The notes: a model not told the origin generated them from the sequence alone. A stretch of DNA of 27,646 nt from a virus (IMGVR_UViG_3300036818_000050:1-27646); one strand, 5' to 3'; counted from the stretch's first letter, positions 1 to 7,613 are shown. Numbers and translations: made by a program.

Positions 1-388
1 GCACGTTGCGTTTCACGTTCGGATAGTTCGGCGACGCCGGCCCGTAGGAGTAGGCGCCGCTCGTATTGAGCAACGTGAACGCGGCCTGCGCGGGCTGCGG
101 GTTCGCGGACTCGTCCGACCGGCCGATGGTGATCGAAATGGCCTTGGAGTACTGGACGTCGGCGGTGACCTCGGTCCAGGTCCACGGCGTCGCCGGGGTA
201 GTGATCTGCGCGCCCCACGCGAATTCGACGACGAGGTTGACCGGGCCGGCGAGCGTAGCGCTGCTGTTGAGGAGGATCGGCACGCCCGGCGTCGGCCCAC
301 TACCGTCCACCAAGGGGGCGGCAGGCACCACCACGCCGCGCGTCTGCTGCGTGCGCCGCGCGGCGAGTTGTGGGGCGATGCCGGGCAT
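1..388 (-). CDS. Putative minor tail protein, 5' part only
   Basis: The reading frame opens at ATG 388 and runs off the left edge of the window, so only the first ~129 residues are visible. The start lies three bases after the stop of the preceding gene, with no good ribosome site, so translation is probably coupled. The visible part has a Pro/Gly-rich N-terminus (PGIAPQLAARRTQQTRG), then a beta-rich stretch with WTWTEVTADVQYSKAISITI, GRSDESANPQPAQAAFTLLN and SPNYPNVKRNV. That pattern of a vector-like W-TEVTADV segment followed by GR-DE and P-A-FTLLNTSG resembles the N-terminus of large minor tail proteins encoded after the tape measure gene in actinophages. The position fits a tail-tip component. 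Receptor binding cannot be judged because the C-terminus is missing. Confidence 0.6.
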   Translation of the reverse strand, partial: MPGIAPQLAARRTQQTRGVVVPAAPLVDGSGPTPGVPILLNSSATLAGPVNLVVEFAWGAQITTPATPWTWTEVTADVQYSKAISITIGRSDESANPQPAQAAFTLLNTSGAYSYGPASPNYPNVKRNV

Positions 389-391
389 GCG

Positions 392-892
392 TCACTCAGC
401 CCAGTTGATGTAGCACTGCATGTTGACGGCCACGGAGAACGACGCCTTGATCTTCAGCCACGAGCTGATGTTGACGACGGGCTGCTCGTCGGGCAGGAAT
501 TGGTAGCTGTAGTTGAGTTCGTTGTCCCCAGCCGTGCCGGCAATGAGCTGCGAGTCGAACATCCGAACCGTGGTCGGCGATGCCTGCGCGGAAGCAGTAT
601 ACCCGGTCGCGGTCGTGCCCAGCGTCAGCAGCGACGCCGGCAGGTTGCCGTCCATCGGCATGAGTCCCGAGGCGACGTGGGCGGTCACCGTGTCGCCCGC
701 GTTCTCCGCACACAGGCTCACCGTGCCTGCCTGTGCACCGGAAATGGAGAATCCCCAACTGACCACCTGGAGCATGCGCGACGACGGCGTGGCCAGCTGG
801 AGCATGGTCTTGACGGACGTGCCCGTCGAGACCGATGTCCACGTGCCGGCAGTGATCGGCGCGTTGTACGCCACATACCTATGCAGACCCAC
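392..892 (-). CDS. Beta-rich phage structural protein downstream of tape measure
   Basis: This 166-residue protein uses GTG 892, which has the strong ribosome site AGGAGG six bases upstream. The same frame continues upstream into tape measure sequence, but that extension is antisense-like and not protein-like. The protein begins VGLHRYVAYNAPITAGTW and contains LQLATPSSRMLQVVSWGFSI, a CAENAGDTVTAH segment, TGYTASAQA, RMFDSQLIAGTAG and ends MQCYINWAE. There is no signal peptide, membrane helix or catalytic motif. I recognise the overall pattern (QLATP...WGISFDG...TVTAH...GTT-GYTASAE...RVFD) from small hypothetical structural proteins of actinobacterial phages, probably a beta-sandwich. It starts eight bases after the tape measure stop and is followed three bases later by a minor tail gene. 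A tail-associated or virion-surface role is inferred from position only. Confidence 0.7.
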   Translation of the reverse strand: MGLHRYVAYNAPITAGTWTSVSTGTSVKTMLQLATPSSRMLQVVSWGFSISGAQAGTVSLCAENAGDTVTAHVASGLMPMDGNLPASLLTLGTTATGYTASAQASPTTVRMFDSQLIAGTAGDNELNYSYQFLPDEQPVVNISSWLKIKASFSVAVNMQCYINWAE

Positions 893-900
893 AAATCCTC

Positions 901-3900
901 CTATCCGACCCGTACCCGTTGGCCGTTGACGTTGAGCTGAATCTGGTTGGTGCGAATGAGGTTCATGATCAGGGTCGCGAAGCCGTTGTTGACGGCCCCG
1001 GCGAACGTCATCGTCACGTCGGTCGCTGGGGCCGCGCCTTGCATGAGCGCGGCGGTGTTCGCGGCCGGCATCACCGTCGATCCGTTGGGCAGCTGGACCG
1101 CCTCGGGTCCGCCGTCGTTGATCCCGACCGTGCCGTAGGACGTCGGTCCGCCGGCCGCATACCAGTGGTAGGCGTTTTCGTGGCTCAACGCGCCCGCCGG
1201 ACTGCCGTAGCGGGCCGCGATGTAGCGGCCCATCGCTTCCGACTGCAACGTCGGGTCGCTGGTCTTCGCGATCCCGTAGCTGGCCCAGGTGCTGTTGAGG
1301 AACTGGCCCATGCCGTAGGCGGTGCTGGTGGGGTTCTGGGCCGTGTTGTTGAACCCGGCCTCCATCATTTCCAGCTGGTAGGCGTCGCTCCACTGCTGCC
1401 CGGTCCACCCGAACATCGACGCGAACACCGACTGCATGATCGCCTCGTTGCCTGCCCGACTGCCCGACACGCCACCCGCGATACCGACCGTCGGGTTGGC
1501 TGGTGCCACATACGCAGGGAGGCCAGCAGGGTGTGGCATCCCCACCACAGTCAGCGCATCCACCGCGGTCTGATAGGCGGCGCCCATCACACCCAGCTGT
1601 GCGTTCGTGCCCACCAGACCGCCGTCGGCATAGTGGCCGGCGTTGATGGCGTCCAGTGTGTCCCGGTGCTGACTGGTGCTCGCCGCGTTGATGACGTACT
1701 CGCCGTCGGACAGCATCGCGGGGATCTTGTCGCCGCGCGGGCCGCCCGGTCCGCTGATCGGGCCGCCGTCTGCCTTCTGCGTCGCCGTCGCCGGGTTGAT
1801 GTAGACGCCCTGCGCGTGCAGGTCAGCCTCGATCGAGCTGTAGTCCACCTGCGCGACCGCGCTCATAGTGAACTTGGACGTCTGCGGAATCGCCCCGATC
1901 TGCTTGAGGAAATTCTCGGCCGCGGTCGTCGACCCACCGAACAGGACGGCCGTGTCCTGGATCAGGTCGTTCACCTGGGTTTGTTGCGGCAGCATCGTCG
2001 ACTTCAGCGTGCTCGCGAGCTGCAAGATCATCTGCTCGTTCTGCTGGCCCGCCACGGTGCCGAGGTTCGTTTCGTCGGCCAGGGTCTGCTGCGCGGTCTT
2101 CAGAGCGTTCTGGGCGGTCGTGACCGCCATCGCGGCCTGCTGCTGCGAATACAGGGCATTCGTGACCTGCTCGTGGGCCTGCGTGACCGCGTATTCGGCG
2201 TTGGTGACCTGCTCCTGCGCCTGCTGCAAAGCGTATTGCGCCGAGGACACCTGCTCGGTGCTCTGCTCCAGCGCTTTCTGCGCCGACACCACCCCAGGAT
2301 TGTTGTCGATGCCCTGCTGCTGGGCGGTGTTCAGGCTCTGCTGCGCGGTGGTGCTGGCGTTCTGGGAGTCGGCGAGCTGGTTCTGGGCCTGGATCAGCGC
2401 GATCGCGGCCTTGACCTGCGCCTCGTTCGCCGAGGTGACCTGTTCGCTGGCGATGGCCTGCGCGTTGCCGGGCGTTACGCCGAGCGCGCCGGCCGCCGTC
2501 TGCGCGTCGAACAGGGACACGTTCGCCGACAGCGCCGACGCGGACGCGTCGGCCTGCTGCAATGCGAGCGACACCAGCTGCTGCGCGGCCTGCTGCCGGG
2601 CCGTCGCGACAGCTTCCTGGGCGGTCTTTTCGGCATCGAGCGAATCGGTGTACTGGACTTGAGCGGTCTGGACACCGTGCTGCGCCTGGGCGAGCGACTG
2701 CTCGGCCTGCTGCACGCCGTAGTCGGCCGCGGCGACCGACTGCTGAGCCTGCTCGTACGAGTGGGCGGCGGCGTCAACGCCGGTCGCGGCCTGAGCTGCT
2801 GCCTGCACCTGCTGCTGATACGAGGTCGTGATCGCGGTCGCGGCTTGGTTCGCGGACACCATCGCCGAGTTGAACGCCGCCGACACCTGGTCGAGGGTGT
2901 CTTTCCCGTTGTTCTCCTTGATCCCGTCGTAGGCCTGCTCGACGTCATTGAGAGACAGGCTGTATGCGCTGGCCCCCTGGGCCTCGGTCGCGAACGCGCC
3001 GGACGACGACTCCAGTTGTCCCAGCGCGATTTCCTGAGCCTGCTGCATGTCCGACAGAGCCTGCTTGGCGGCGTTCACCGAATTGGTGAGCTGGTTGTAG
3101 TGGGTGACCGCGTCCTGGTTCGCCTGCGACAGCGACCCCATCGAGATCGAGCCGCTGGACACCTTCTCCGCAAGCTGCTGGACACCGACCGACGTCGTCT
3201 GAAGCGACGCCGCCATGCTCTCGCCCGCGGCCTTGCCGCCCGCCGACCCACTCGCCAGTTCCTGGCTGAGGGTGAGGGTCGCGGCGCCCGCCTGCTGCTG
3301 AGACGTCACCAGCTGCTGGGTGTAGGACTCGGCGTCGGTGAGCGAGCCCGAATAGGCTTGCGCGAACGCCGCGGCCGACGTCCCCGCACCGGTCAGGTCG
3401 CTCGCGATGGACTTGAGAGCGTCGTTGCCGGTGAGCTGCTGGGCGGCGTTGCTCCCGGACTCGCCCAACCCGATCAGCTGCTGCGACAGGTCCTGCGCCG
3501 CCGTCGACGTCTGCCCGCTGCTCGAAAACAGACCCATCATCGCGATCTGCGCGACGTTCATCACCATCCACAGCGGACCCATCGCCTCATTCAGGGCGCG
3601 CATCGAGAATGCCGCGCCGTCCGCCGCCCCAGCGGCGGCCGTCTCGGATTCGGCGGCAGCGGCCATGGCCGTACTGAGTTCCTGGGATGCCTCCGATTCC
3701 TGCGTGGTCGCGGTGACGACGTCGGCGCGGGCCTTCGCGATCTGCTCCTCGTCGCCGGAAGCCATGGCCTCGTTGAGCTTCTGCTCCGCATTGACCATGT
3801 CCAGGGTCGCCTGCGACGCGGCGACCGTCTTCTGTTGCAGGTCCGTCAGATCACCGTCGTTGTTGACCTGCACGTCGATCACGGCCTTGACCGAGTTCTC

Positions 3901-4698
3901 GACCTGCTGGACGAGGTCCGAGACCTGCTCGCGGAAGATCATCGCGTCCCCGACGTCGACGGGGATGTCAGCGCGCGTTGTCGTCGCCAGCTCCGCGAGA
4001 GTCGACTCAAGCTGCGACTGGAACCCCTCCAAGTCCGGGTTCACCGGGATCGCCACGGCGTCGCTCGCGATCGACTTGACCGAGGACCTCACCTGCGCGA
4101 TCCAGGCGTCATCGATCGGGTTGGCCGCGCGGACCGGCAGTTCGAGGGGGGCCTCGTTCGCGAGCTGGGCGCGTGCCGCCGCATACGGGTCCTCGCCGCC
4201 ACCGAACAGGGGCGCCGGCGAATACGAAGGCTGGAACGAGCCGGCGCCCGACGTGCCCGACTCTGGCGTCAGGTCAGCCACCCCTGGCGAGCCCTGCGCC
4301 AAGCCGGCTGAATCTGTTTCGACGGGGACGACGATCGACCCGACTTCGGCGCGCAACGCCTCGACGTCGCCGAGAACGTCAGCGTTGAACGCGTCAGTGT
4401 TCCCCGCCTGGAGTGGCACCTCGATCGACGCGGTTTCCCGCGCGGCGTCCAGGGCCTCCTGAAGCTGCGCCGTGGCCTGTTCCGCGTCGATCGCCACGGG
4501 AATCTCAATGGATTCCCCTTCCAGCGAACCGAGACCCTCCTCGACCTGGGCGGCGAACGCCTCGTTGATCGGGTTGGTCGCCCTGATCTCGATCGGCTCT
4601 AACCCGGCAGCCCACTCTTCGAGGCCGGCCATGATCGCGGCTTTTGTGGGCGCGGTGCCGTCGTTGAGGGTGACGTCGATTTGGATCTGGTTGCCCAT
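901..4698 (-). CDS. Tail tape measure protein with C-terminal lysozyme-like domain
   Basis: At 1265 residues this is the longest gene. It sets tail length inside the tail tube and is probably released on infection. The start ATG 4698 follows a GGAGG site and lies four bases after the chaperone G-T stop. Residues ~1-290 hold repeated segments of the form (P)I-E-(V/F)...QVE. A hydrophobic stretch near 375-395 (MGPLWMVMNVAQIAMMGLF) is followed by very long Ala/Gln-rich helical sequence to ~930, including four exact-length 14-residue repeats (see separate entry). Residues ~986-1006 carry GDKIPAMLSDGEYVINAAS, a segment common in tape measure proteins. Residues ~1083-1181 look like a soluble lytic transglycosylase-type fold (LEMMEAGFNNTAQNP, AYGMGQFLNSTWASYG, ending ALSHENAYHWY), which would cut peptidoglycan during DNA entry. 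The candidate catalytic Glu is in LEMMEAGF. At the usual ~1.5 angstrom per residue the tail would be near 190 nm. Confidence 0.95.
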   Translation of the reverse strand: MGNQIQIDVTLNDGTAPTKAAIMAGLEEWAAGLEPIEIRATNPINEAFAAQVEEGLGSLEGESIEIPVAIDAEQATAQLQEALDAARETASIEVPLQAGNTDAFNADVLGDVEALRAEVGSIVVPVETDSAGLAQGSPGVADLTPESGTSGAGSFQPSYSPAPLFGGGEDPYAAARAQLANEAPLELPVRAANPIDDAWIAQVRSSVKSIASDAVAIPVNPDLEGFQSQLESTLAELATTTRADIPVDVGDAMIFREQVSDLVQQVENSVKAVIDVQVNNDGDLTDLQQKTVAASQATLDMVNAEQKLNEAMASGDEEQIAKARADVVTATTQESEASQELSTAMAAAAESETAAAGAADGAAFSMRALNEAMGPLWMVMNVAQIAMMGLFSSSGQTSTAAQDLSQQLIGLGESGSNAAQQLTGNDALKSIASDLTGAGTSAAAFAQAYSGSLTDAESYTQQLVTSQQQAGAATLTLSQELASGSAGGKAAGESMAASLQTTSVGVQQLAEKVSSGSISMGSLSQANQDAVTHYNQLTNSVNAAKQALSDMQQAQEIALGQLESSSGAFATEAQGASAYSLSLNDVEQAYDGIKENNGKDTLDQVSAAFNSAMVSANQAATAITTSYQQQVQAAAQAATGVDAAAHSYEQAQQSVAAADYGVQQAEQSLAQAQHGVQTAQVQYTDSLDAEKTAQEAVATARQQAAQQLVSLALQQADASASALSANVSLFDAQTAAGALGVTPGNAQAIASEQVTSANEAQVKAAIALIQAQNQLADSQNASTTAQQSLNTAQQQGIDNNPGVVSAQKALEQSTEQVSSAQYALQQAQEQVTNAEYAVTQAHEQVTNALYSQQQAAMAVTTAQNALKTAQQTLADETNLGTVAGQQNEQMILQLASTLKSTMLPQQTQVNDLIQDTAVLFGGSTTAAENFLKQIGAIPQTSKFTMSAVAQVDYSSIEADLHAQGVYINPATATQKADGGPISGPGGPRGDKIPAMLSDGEYVINAASTSQHRDTLDAINAGHYADGGLVGTNAQLGVMGAAYQTAVDALTVVGMPHPAGLPAYVAPANPTVGIAGGVSGSRAGNEAIMQSVFASMFGWTGQQWSDAYQLEMMEAGFNNTAQNPTSTAYGMGQFLNSTWASYGIAKTSDPTLQSEAMGRYIAARYGSPAGALSHENAYHWYAAGGPTSYGTVGINDGGPEAVQLPNGSTVMPAANTAALMQGAAPATDVTMTFAGAVNNGFATLIMNLIRTNQIQLNVNGQRVRVG
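2089..2256 (-). repeat. Four tandem 42-bp (14-residue) repeats in the tape measure gene
   Basis: On the minus strand the units are 2256-2215, 2214-2173, 2172-2131 and 2130-2089. They encode EQVSSAQYALQQAQ, EQVTNAEYAVTQAH, EQVTNALYSQQQAA and MAVTTAQNALKTAQ. The phase is exact and the residue pattern E-Q-V-x-x-A-x-Y-A is kept, while the DNA has diverged. A 14-residue period is two heptads, so this reads as coiled coil. Longer, more degenerate copies of the same pattern extend through neighbouring sequence. Confidence 0.8.
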
Positions 4699-4701
4699 GT
4701 G

Positions 4702-5231
4702 CTATTCACCTCCCTTCCCGTAGTCGGCGACGGCCATGTGCCACAACAGGTCTTCCGATTCCGCCAGCAACGTGGACAACGTGTAGGCGGGGAACCGTTT
4801 CAACAGACGGATAATTAGGCTGGAACGGGCGTACTCTCCTGGACAGTCATCGGGATTTCCGACAGCCTGGTAGCGGGAGATGGCCGTTCCAAAGGGGCCG
4901 GCACGCTCATCCTCCCCGAAGCCCAGACGCCCATGATCACGCCGACCTGTTGGGGTTCAGCCACCTTGTACAGGCCGTCCAGTGAGATCGGAACAGGTTC
5001 GCCGTGCTCGTCTTCCACGTTCCACTCGATGACGTGGTCGATGAACATGTCGAGCCGCTGATCGTTCTTCTCCTTGCGCGCCTCGGCACTCTCGCCCTCG
5101 GTCGGCGCCAGGTCGAAGAACGTGTTCAGTCGCTGCCCCATCGTCATGGCCTTGACCCGAATACTCAGGCCCTCAAATTCGGTGCCGTCAAACGGAAGCT
5201 CGTAGACGGTGCGTTCCATCCGAAATCCCAC
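4702..5231 (-). CDS. Tail assembly chaperone G-T, predicted -1 frameshift product
   Basis: This is the long form of the tail assembly chaperone, made if ribosomes slip back one base at 4896-4890. Frame 0 from GTG 5231 gives 114 residues up to the slip. The -1 frame then adds 62 residues, starting GTAISRYQAVGNPDDC and ending AESEDLLWHMAVADYGKGGE before TAG at 4704-4702, giving 176 residues in total. The added part is free of stops and clearly protein-like (RLLKRFPAYTL, STLLAES). It has no start codon or ribosome site of its own at a sensible place. In lambda and most long-tailed phages the gene just before tape measure makes a short G and a frameshifted G-T protein, which bind the tape measure and help load tail tube subunits. 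The short distance to the tape measure start (three bases after the stop) fits this. Confidence 0.8.
4815..5231 (-). CDS. Tail assembly chaperone G (short, unshifted form)
   Basis: This 138-residue protein lies between the second tail tube-like gene and tape measure, the standard place for the G chaperone. The start is GTG 5231, chosen because AGGAG lies six bases upstream. ATG 5219, four codons later, is an alternative. It reads VYELPFDGTEFEGLSIRVKA, then a charged helical part (ESAEARKEKNDQRLDMFIDH), a WNVEDEHGEPVPISLDGLY segment, then QQVGVIMGVWASG before a Pro-rich tail. The pattern of a small beta N-terminus, a mid helix and a final 'L-x-x-L/V' helix is typical of G-like proteins. The last 24 residues, after codon 114, are replaced by the T extension when the -1 shift occurs. 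It is probably not part of the mature virion. Confidence 0.85.
   Translation of the reverse strand: MGFRMERTVYELPFDGTEFEGLSIRVKAMTMGQRLNTFFDLAPTEGESAEARKEKNDQRLDMFIDHVIEWNVEDEHGEPVPISLDGLYKVAEPQQVGVIMGVWASGRMSVPAPLERPSPATRLSEIPMTVQESTPVPA
4890..4896 (-). promoter_or_regulatory. Predicted -1 ribosomal frameshift slippery site (C CCT TTG)
   Basis: Read on the minus strand the bases are CCCTTTG, phased with the G frame as C CCT TTG (codons 112-114 are GCC CCT TTG). This matches the X XXY YYZ form used for -1 slippage. After the slip the frame stays open for 62 codons and joins a T-like sequence. The heptamer is not one of the strongest known types (A AAA AAG, G GGA AAC), so a downstream stimulatory structure or an upstream SD-like site would be expected. 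The GGGGAGG run at 4914-4908, twelve bases upstream, could be such a site. Confidence 0.65.
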
Positions 5232-5259
5232 GGCCGTCTCCTTTCGCGATTGGGTCGGA

Positions 5260-5284
5260 AGGGTGGGCTGCGGCAGCCCACCCT
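5260..5284 (-). terminator. GC-rich hairpin between tail tube-like gene and chaperone G
   Basis: Bases 5260-5271 (AGGGTGGGCTGC) are perfectly complementary to 5273-5284 with one base between, so a stem of about ten pairs with a small loop is expected. It lies six bases after the stop of the 141-residue tail tube-like gene. No U-run follows, which is usual for many actinobacterial terminators but also means it may only reduce or pause read-through. Inference: it lowers chaperone and tape measure expression relative to the tube genes. Confidence 0.5.
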
Positions 5285-5290
5285 CCCGGC

Positions 5291-5716
5291 TCAGTTGGTC
5301 GTCCAGGTCGGCGTGTTGCCGTCGGCGAGGCTGCCCGGCACCGAGAACGTGTCGGCACCCGTGTTCGCGCGGGTGAACTGGTAGTCGGTGAGGACGCAGT
5401 TGACGACGAGCTTCGGGTTACCCGAGGTGGTGCCGATCGGGTCGATCTCGACGCTGCGCTGCACGCTGGTCGAGCTGATCGTGGAGAACACCGCGTGGCT
5501 CATGTTCGCCGCGTAGTTCGTGACGCCCTTCAACGTCACCGTGTAGTCGGCGAGCAGCAGCAGCCGTTCGTGGGAGAACTTGTCCACGCCGGTGGTGTCC
5601 TGCACTGCGCGGGGCGTCGCGAAGTTGTAGTCGGTGATGTCGTTGCTGATCGTCTGCGGGGTGCCGGAGGCGTCCGCCACCTTGATCGCTGCCCCGAGAC
5701 CTGAAACCTTGGCCAT
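5291..5716 (-). CDS. Second tail tube-like protein (major tail protein family)
   Basis: This 141-residue protein starts at ATG 5716 with GAGAGG seven bases upstream, three bases after the preceding gene. The sequence is mostly short beta strands: SGLGAAIKVADASGTPQTIS, DITDYNFATPRAVQDTTGVD, ERLLLLADYTVTLKGVTNYA and a C-terminal VLTDYQFTRANTGADTFSV plus SLADGNTPTW. The theme 'D(I/V)T-YNF...DTTG-D...ERL-LLADYTVTLKG' followed by 'F-V-GSLADG--PTW' matches small major tail/tube proteins of actinophages. It sits directly before the chaperone genes, where the tube gene normally lies. The 311-residue protein two genes upstream also looks like a tube protein. Either could be the main tube subunit; this one could be a tip or neck tube variant. 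Confidence 0.75.
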   Translation of the reverse strand: MAKVSGLGAAIKVADASGTPQTISNDITDYNFATPRAVQDTTGVDKFSHERLLLLADYTVTLKGVTNYAANMSHAVFSTISSTSVQRSVEIDPIGTTSGNPKLVVNCVLTDYQFTRANTGADTFSVPGSLADGNTPTWTTN

Positions 5717-5719
5717 GGC

Positions 5720-6193
5720 TCAACCTCTCTCGTTTTCCGTCCGGAGACGGTCCAGGTGGGTCGCCATGTCGTCGACCCAGTTTTCGGCGCTGTCGTGCAC
5801 GTACGGGCGTCGACCCGTCGGGTCACCGCGCCAGTCGCCCGGCCGCGTGTAAAACACCGGCGGCCGGCCCGTCTCCATACGGTGCTCGGAGGATTTGAAA
5901 CACGGCTGCCCAGCATCGAAGATCCACAGGATTTCTTCCGCACTAACCGCCAGGACCTGGTAGCGGTAGCCGTGCTGTTTGATCGTCGCAATGTCTTGTT
6001 CAGACAAGGGGGCGACGTTGATGGACCACCCGTGCAGGAACGGCTCGCAGTCGACTTCATCGCATGTCGCCGGAACCCAGTGCGTCTCCAGCGGCATCGA
6101 TGCCCCGTAGGTCTTGTACGCCTGCGGGGGCCCGACGGGAGCGGTCCGATTGATGAACGTGTGGCCGAACGGCACCTGCACCATGCCGCTCAT
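5720..6193 (-). CDS. Conserved actinophage protein between the two tail tube-like genes
   Basis: The protein has 157 residues and starts at ATG 6193, sharing one base with the stop of the major tail gene (TGATG overlap). It reads FGHTFINRTAPVGPPQAYKT, then LETHWVPATCDEVDCEPFLH, GYRYQVLAVSAEEILWIFDA, GQPCFKSSEHRMETGRPPVF, DWRGDPTGRR and ENWVDDMATHLDRLRTENER. The order ATHWxPATC-EV-C--(F/Y)LHGW ... G--CF-S--HR...RP--F...DWRG(N/D)P...W(V/D)D(D/M)---H-DRL is one I recognise from uncharacterised tail-region proteins of actinobacterial phages. Three Cys (two in ATCDEVDC and one in GQPCF) plus His residues could bind a metal. No function is known to me. Its place between the tube genes suggests tail assembly or tail-tube association. 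Confidence 0.75.
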   Translation of the reverse strand: MSGMVQVPFGHTFINRTAPVGPPQAYKTYGASMPLETHWVPATCDEVDCEPFLHGWSINVAPLSEQDIATIKQHGYRYQVLAVSAEEILWIFDAGQPCFKSSEHRMETGRPPVFYTRPGDWRGDPTGRRPYVHDSAENWVDDMATHLDRLRTENERG

Positions 6194-7128
6194 CAGAACG
6201 ACACCGCGATCTGGTTGCGGCAGCAGTTGACCGCGAACGTGATGCTCGTGAACGTGCCCGTGCCAGTGATCGCACGGAGATACCGGTTCACCGTGCCCGT
6301 AGCCGTGAGCCGCTGCGCGCCGACCGCGGCGATCGACCCGAAATCGATCAGGTTCGACCAGGTCGAGTTGTCCGCCGAGTGCTGCACCGCGACATCCACC
6401 GAGGTGCCGGTGAACGCGGTCACGTGCAGGTACGCCTGCGCCCCGGATGAGGTCCCGAGCGTCCACGTCCAGGTTGGAGCGACCGAGTAGGTGATCGCGA
6501 TCGTCGCGCCCGCCGGGACCGTGTAGGTGCCGTCACCAGCACCGACCGTGACACCATTGACGCTGACGTTGGTGAGCGTGCCGCCCGAGATGACCACAGA
6601 CGCGGGCAGCGGCGACGTGTTCGTGACCGGGGTCGTCGAGGCTGGCACCGCCGGGGCGGAGAATCCCTGGCCGCTGTCGACTGCGGTCCCGTTCGTCGCT
6701 GTGGCGTCGGTGCGCGGCCCGGCGGTGAGTGCCACGCCCCATTCGAGCCCGAATCCGTTGGCTTGGAGCTCGACTTTCTCGGTGAGCGAGCCGTCGGTGC
6801 CCCTCGTCGGGTCGTAGTTGATCTGCTTCGCGTTGATCGACGCCATCGGGTTGCCGAGCGTGCCGCCGCTCATGAACGTGCCGATCGTGTCACTGGTGGG
6901 CAGCGGCGACAGCGCGATGTGCTCGGCGTTCGCGCTGGGGTTGAAGAAGCTGGTGAACTGCATGTCGCCGTCGCGCAGGCCGCCGATGCGTTCGTGCGCG
7001 GACTTGTTCAGGCCCGTAATATCCAGCAGCGCCGGGCCACCCTTGATCATGTCCAGCGCGCTGGTGTCGCCGGACAAGTCGTAGGCACCCACCCAGAAAT
7101 GGGACGCGAGACCCGTGGTCTTGCTCAT
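6193..7128 (-). CDS. Major tail protein with C-terminal Ig-like/beta-sandwich domain
   Basis: This 311-residue protein starts at ATG 7128 in an ATGA overlap with the preceding gene. The first ~145 residues (SHFWVGAYDLSGDTSALDMI, LDITGLNKSAHERIGGLRDG, MQFTSFFNPSANAEH, PMASINAKQINYDPTRGTDG, ANGFGLEWG) match the major tail/tube protein pattern: a 'YDLSGD' N-terminus, 'D-TGLNKSA-ER--G--DG' and a K-Q--Y-P-R--DGSL segment. Residues ~165-220 contain a small beta domain with a VNGVTVGAGDGTYTVPAGA turn. Residues ~235-311 contain a second beta-sandwich (YLHVTAFTGTSVDVAVQHSA, TGTVNRYLRAITGTGTFTS) of a type often attached to tail tube and other virion proteins. The decoration domain probably faces outward along the tail. 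It forms the tube through which DNA passes. Confidence 0.85.
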   Translation of the reverse strand: MSKTTGLASHFWVGAYDLSGDTSALDMIKGGPALLDITGLNKSAHERIGGLRDGDMQFTSFFNPSANAEHIALSPLPTSDTIGTFMSGGTLGNPMASINAKQINYDPTRGTDGSLTEKVELQANGFGLEWGVALTAGPRTDATATNGTAVDSGQGFSAPAVPASTTPVTNTSPLPASVVISGGTLTNVSVNGVTVGAGDGTYTVPAGATIAITYSVAPTWTWTLGTSSGAQAYLHVTAFTGTSVDVAVQHSADNSTWSNLIDFGSIAAVGAQRLTATGTVNRYLRAITGTGTFTSITFAVNCCRNQIAVSF

Positions 7129-7613
7129 ACTGGTTCACCGTCCTTCGTGGACTCGGTCCTGCCACAGGTGCAGCCGACAGCCCAGCAGATGGGCCGTGGC
7201 TGGTTGAGTTCGTCGTTGTCGTGCACGAGCGCGGGGTGCTCGCAGGGCGGCGTGTTGGGGCAGTCAGTGAGGCCGGCGACGTCGACCGGGCGCGCACCGG
7301 CTGGTGCGCTGGGCGTCTCGGCTTGCACCTGGTTGACGAACTGCTCGATGCGTTGGTGCTTCTCGTCCGTCGAGTGCTGGTCCCATTCGCGGCCGTGCTG
7401 CGGTAGATGCCACGACACCTGACCGGTGGGCAGTTCGATGTAGACGACGGGCCAGTCCGGTTCGGACGGGTCGATGCGTATACCGGCGCGCATGTCGAGG
7501 TCCAGGGCGAGCGCGAGGGCCTCGAACACGAGCGGGTAGCGCACGTCGTAGTCGGTGTCGTGCTCGACGATCTGCGCGAGGACGCCGGCCAACCGCTCGG
7601 CACCGGTGCTCAT
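7125..7613 (-). CDS. Conserved phage hypothetical protein with Cys-rich C-terminus
   Basis: The protein has 162 residues and starts at ATG 7613 (MSTGAERLAGVLAQIVEH). The frame is open further upstream, but that part overlaps another gene and looks like antisense Arg-rich noise. The N-terminal half is helical, then YIELPTGQVSWHLPQHGREW and STDEKHQRIEQFV, then a C-terminal run with Cys at DCPNTPPCEH and ICWAVGCTCGR. The 'G-VSWH(L/I)P---(R)-WD-H(S/T)--EK--RI--(F/W)' segment occurs in many uncharacterised actinobacterial and actinophage proteins. The Cys/His set could form a zinc site. Function is unknown. It ends in an ATGA overlap with the major tail gene, so it is co-translated with it. Confidence 0.7.
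   Translation of the reverse strand: MSTGAERLAGVLAQIVEHDTDYDVRYPLVFEALALALDLDMRAGIRIDPSEPDWPVVYIELPTGQVSWHLPQHGREWDQHSTDEKHQRIEQFVNQVQAETPSAPAGARPVDVAGLTDCPNTPPCEHPALVHDNDELNQPRPICWAVGCTCGRTESTKDGEPV

Noticed and set aside
919-4311. An 1130-codon open frame on the plus strand antisense to the tape measure gene
   Set aside because: It is Arg/Leu/Gly/Val-rich, lacks a ribosome site and mirrors the repeated GC-rich coding strand. The opposite frame is an unmistakable tape measure protein.
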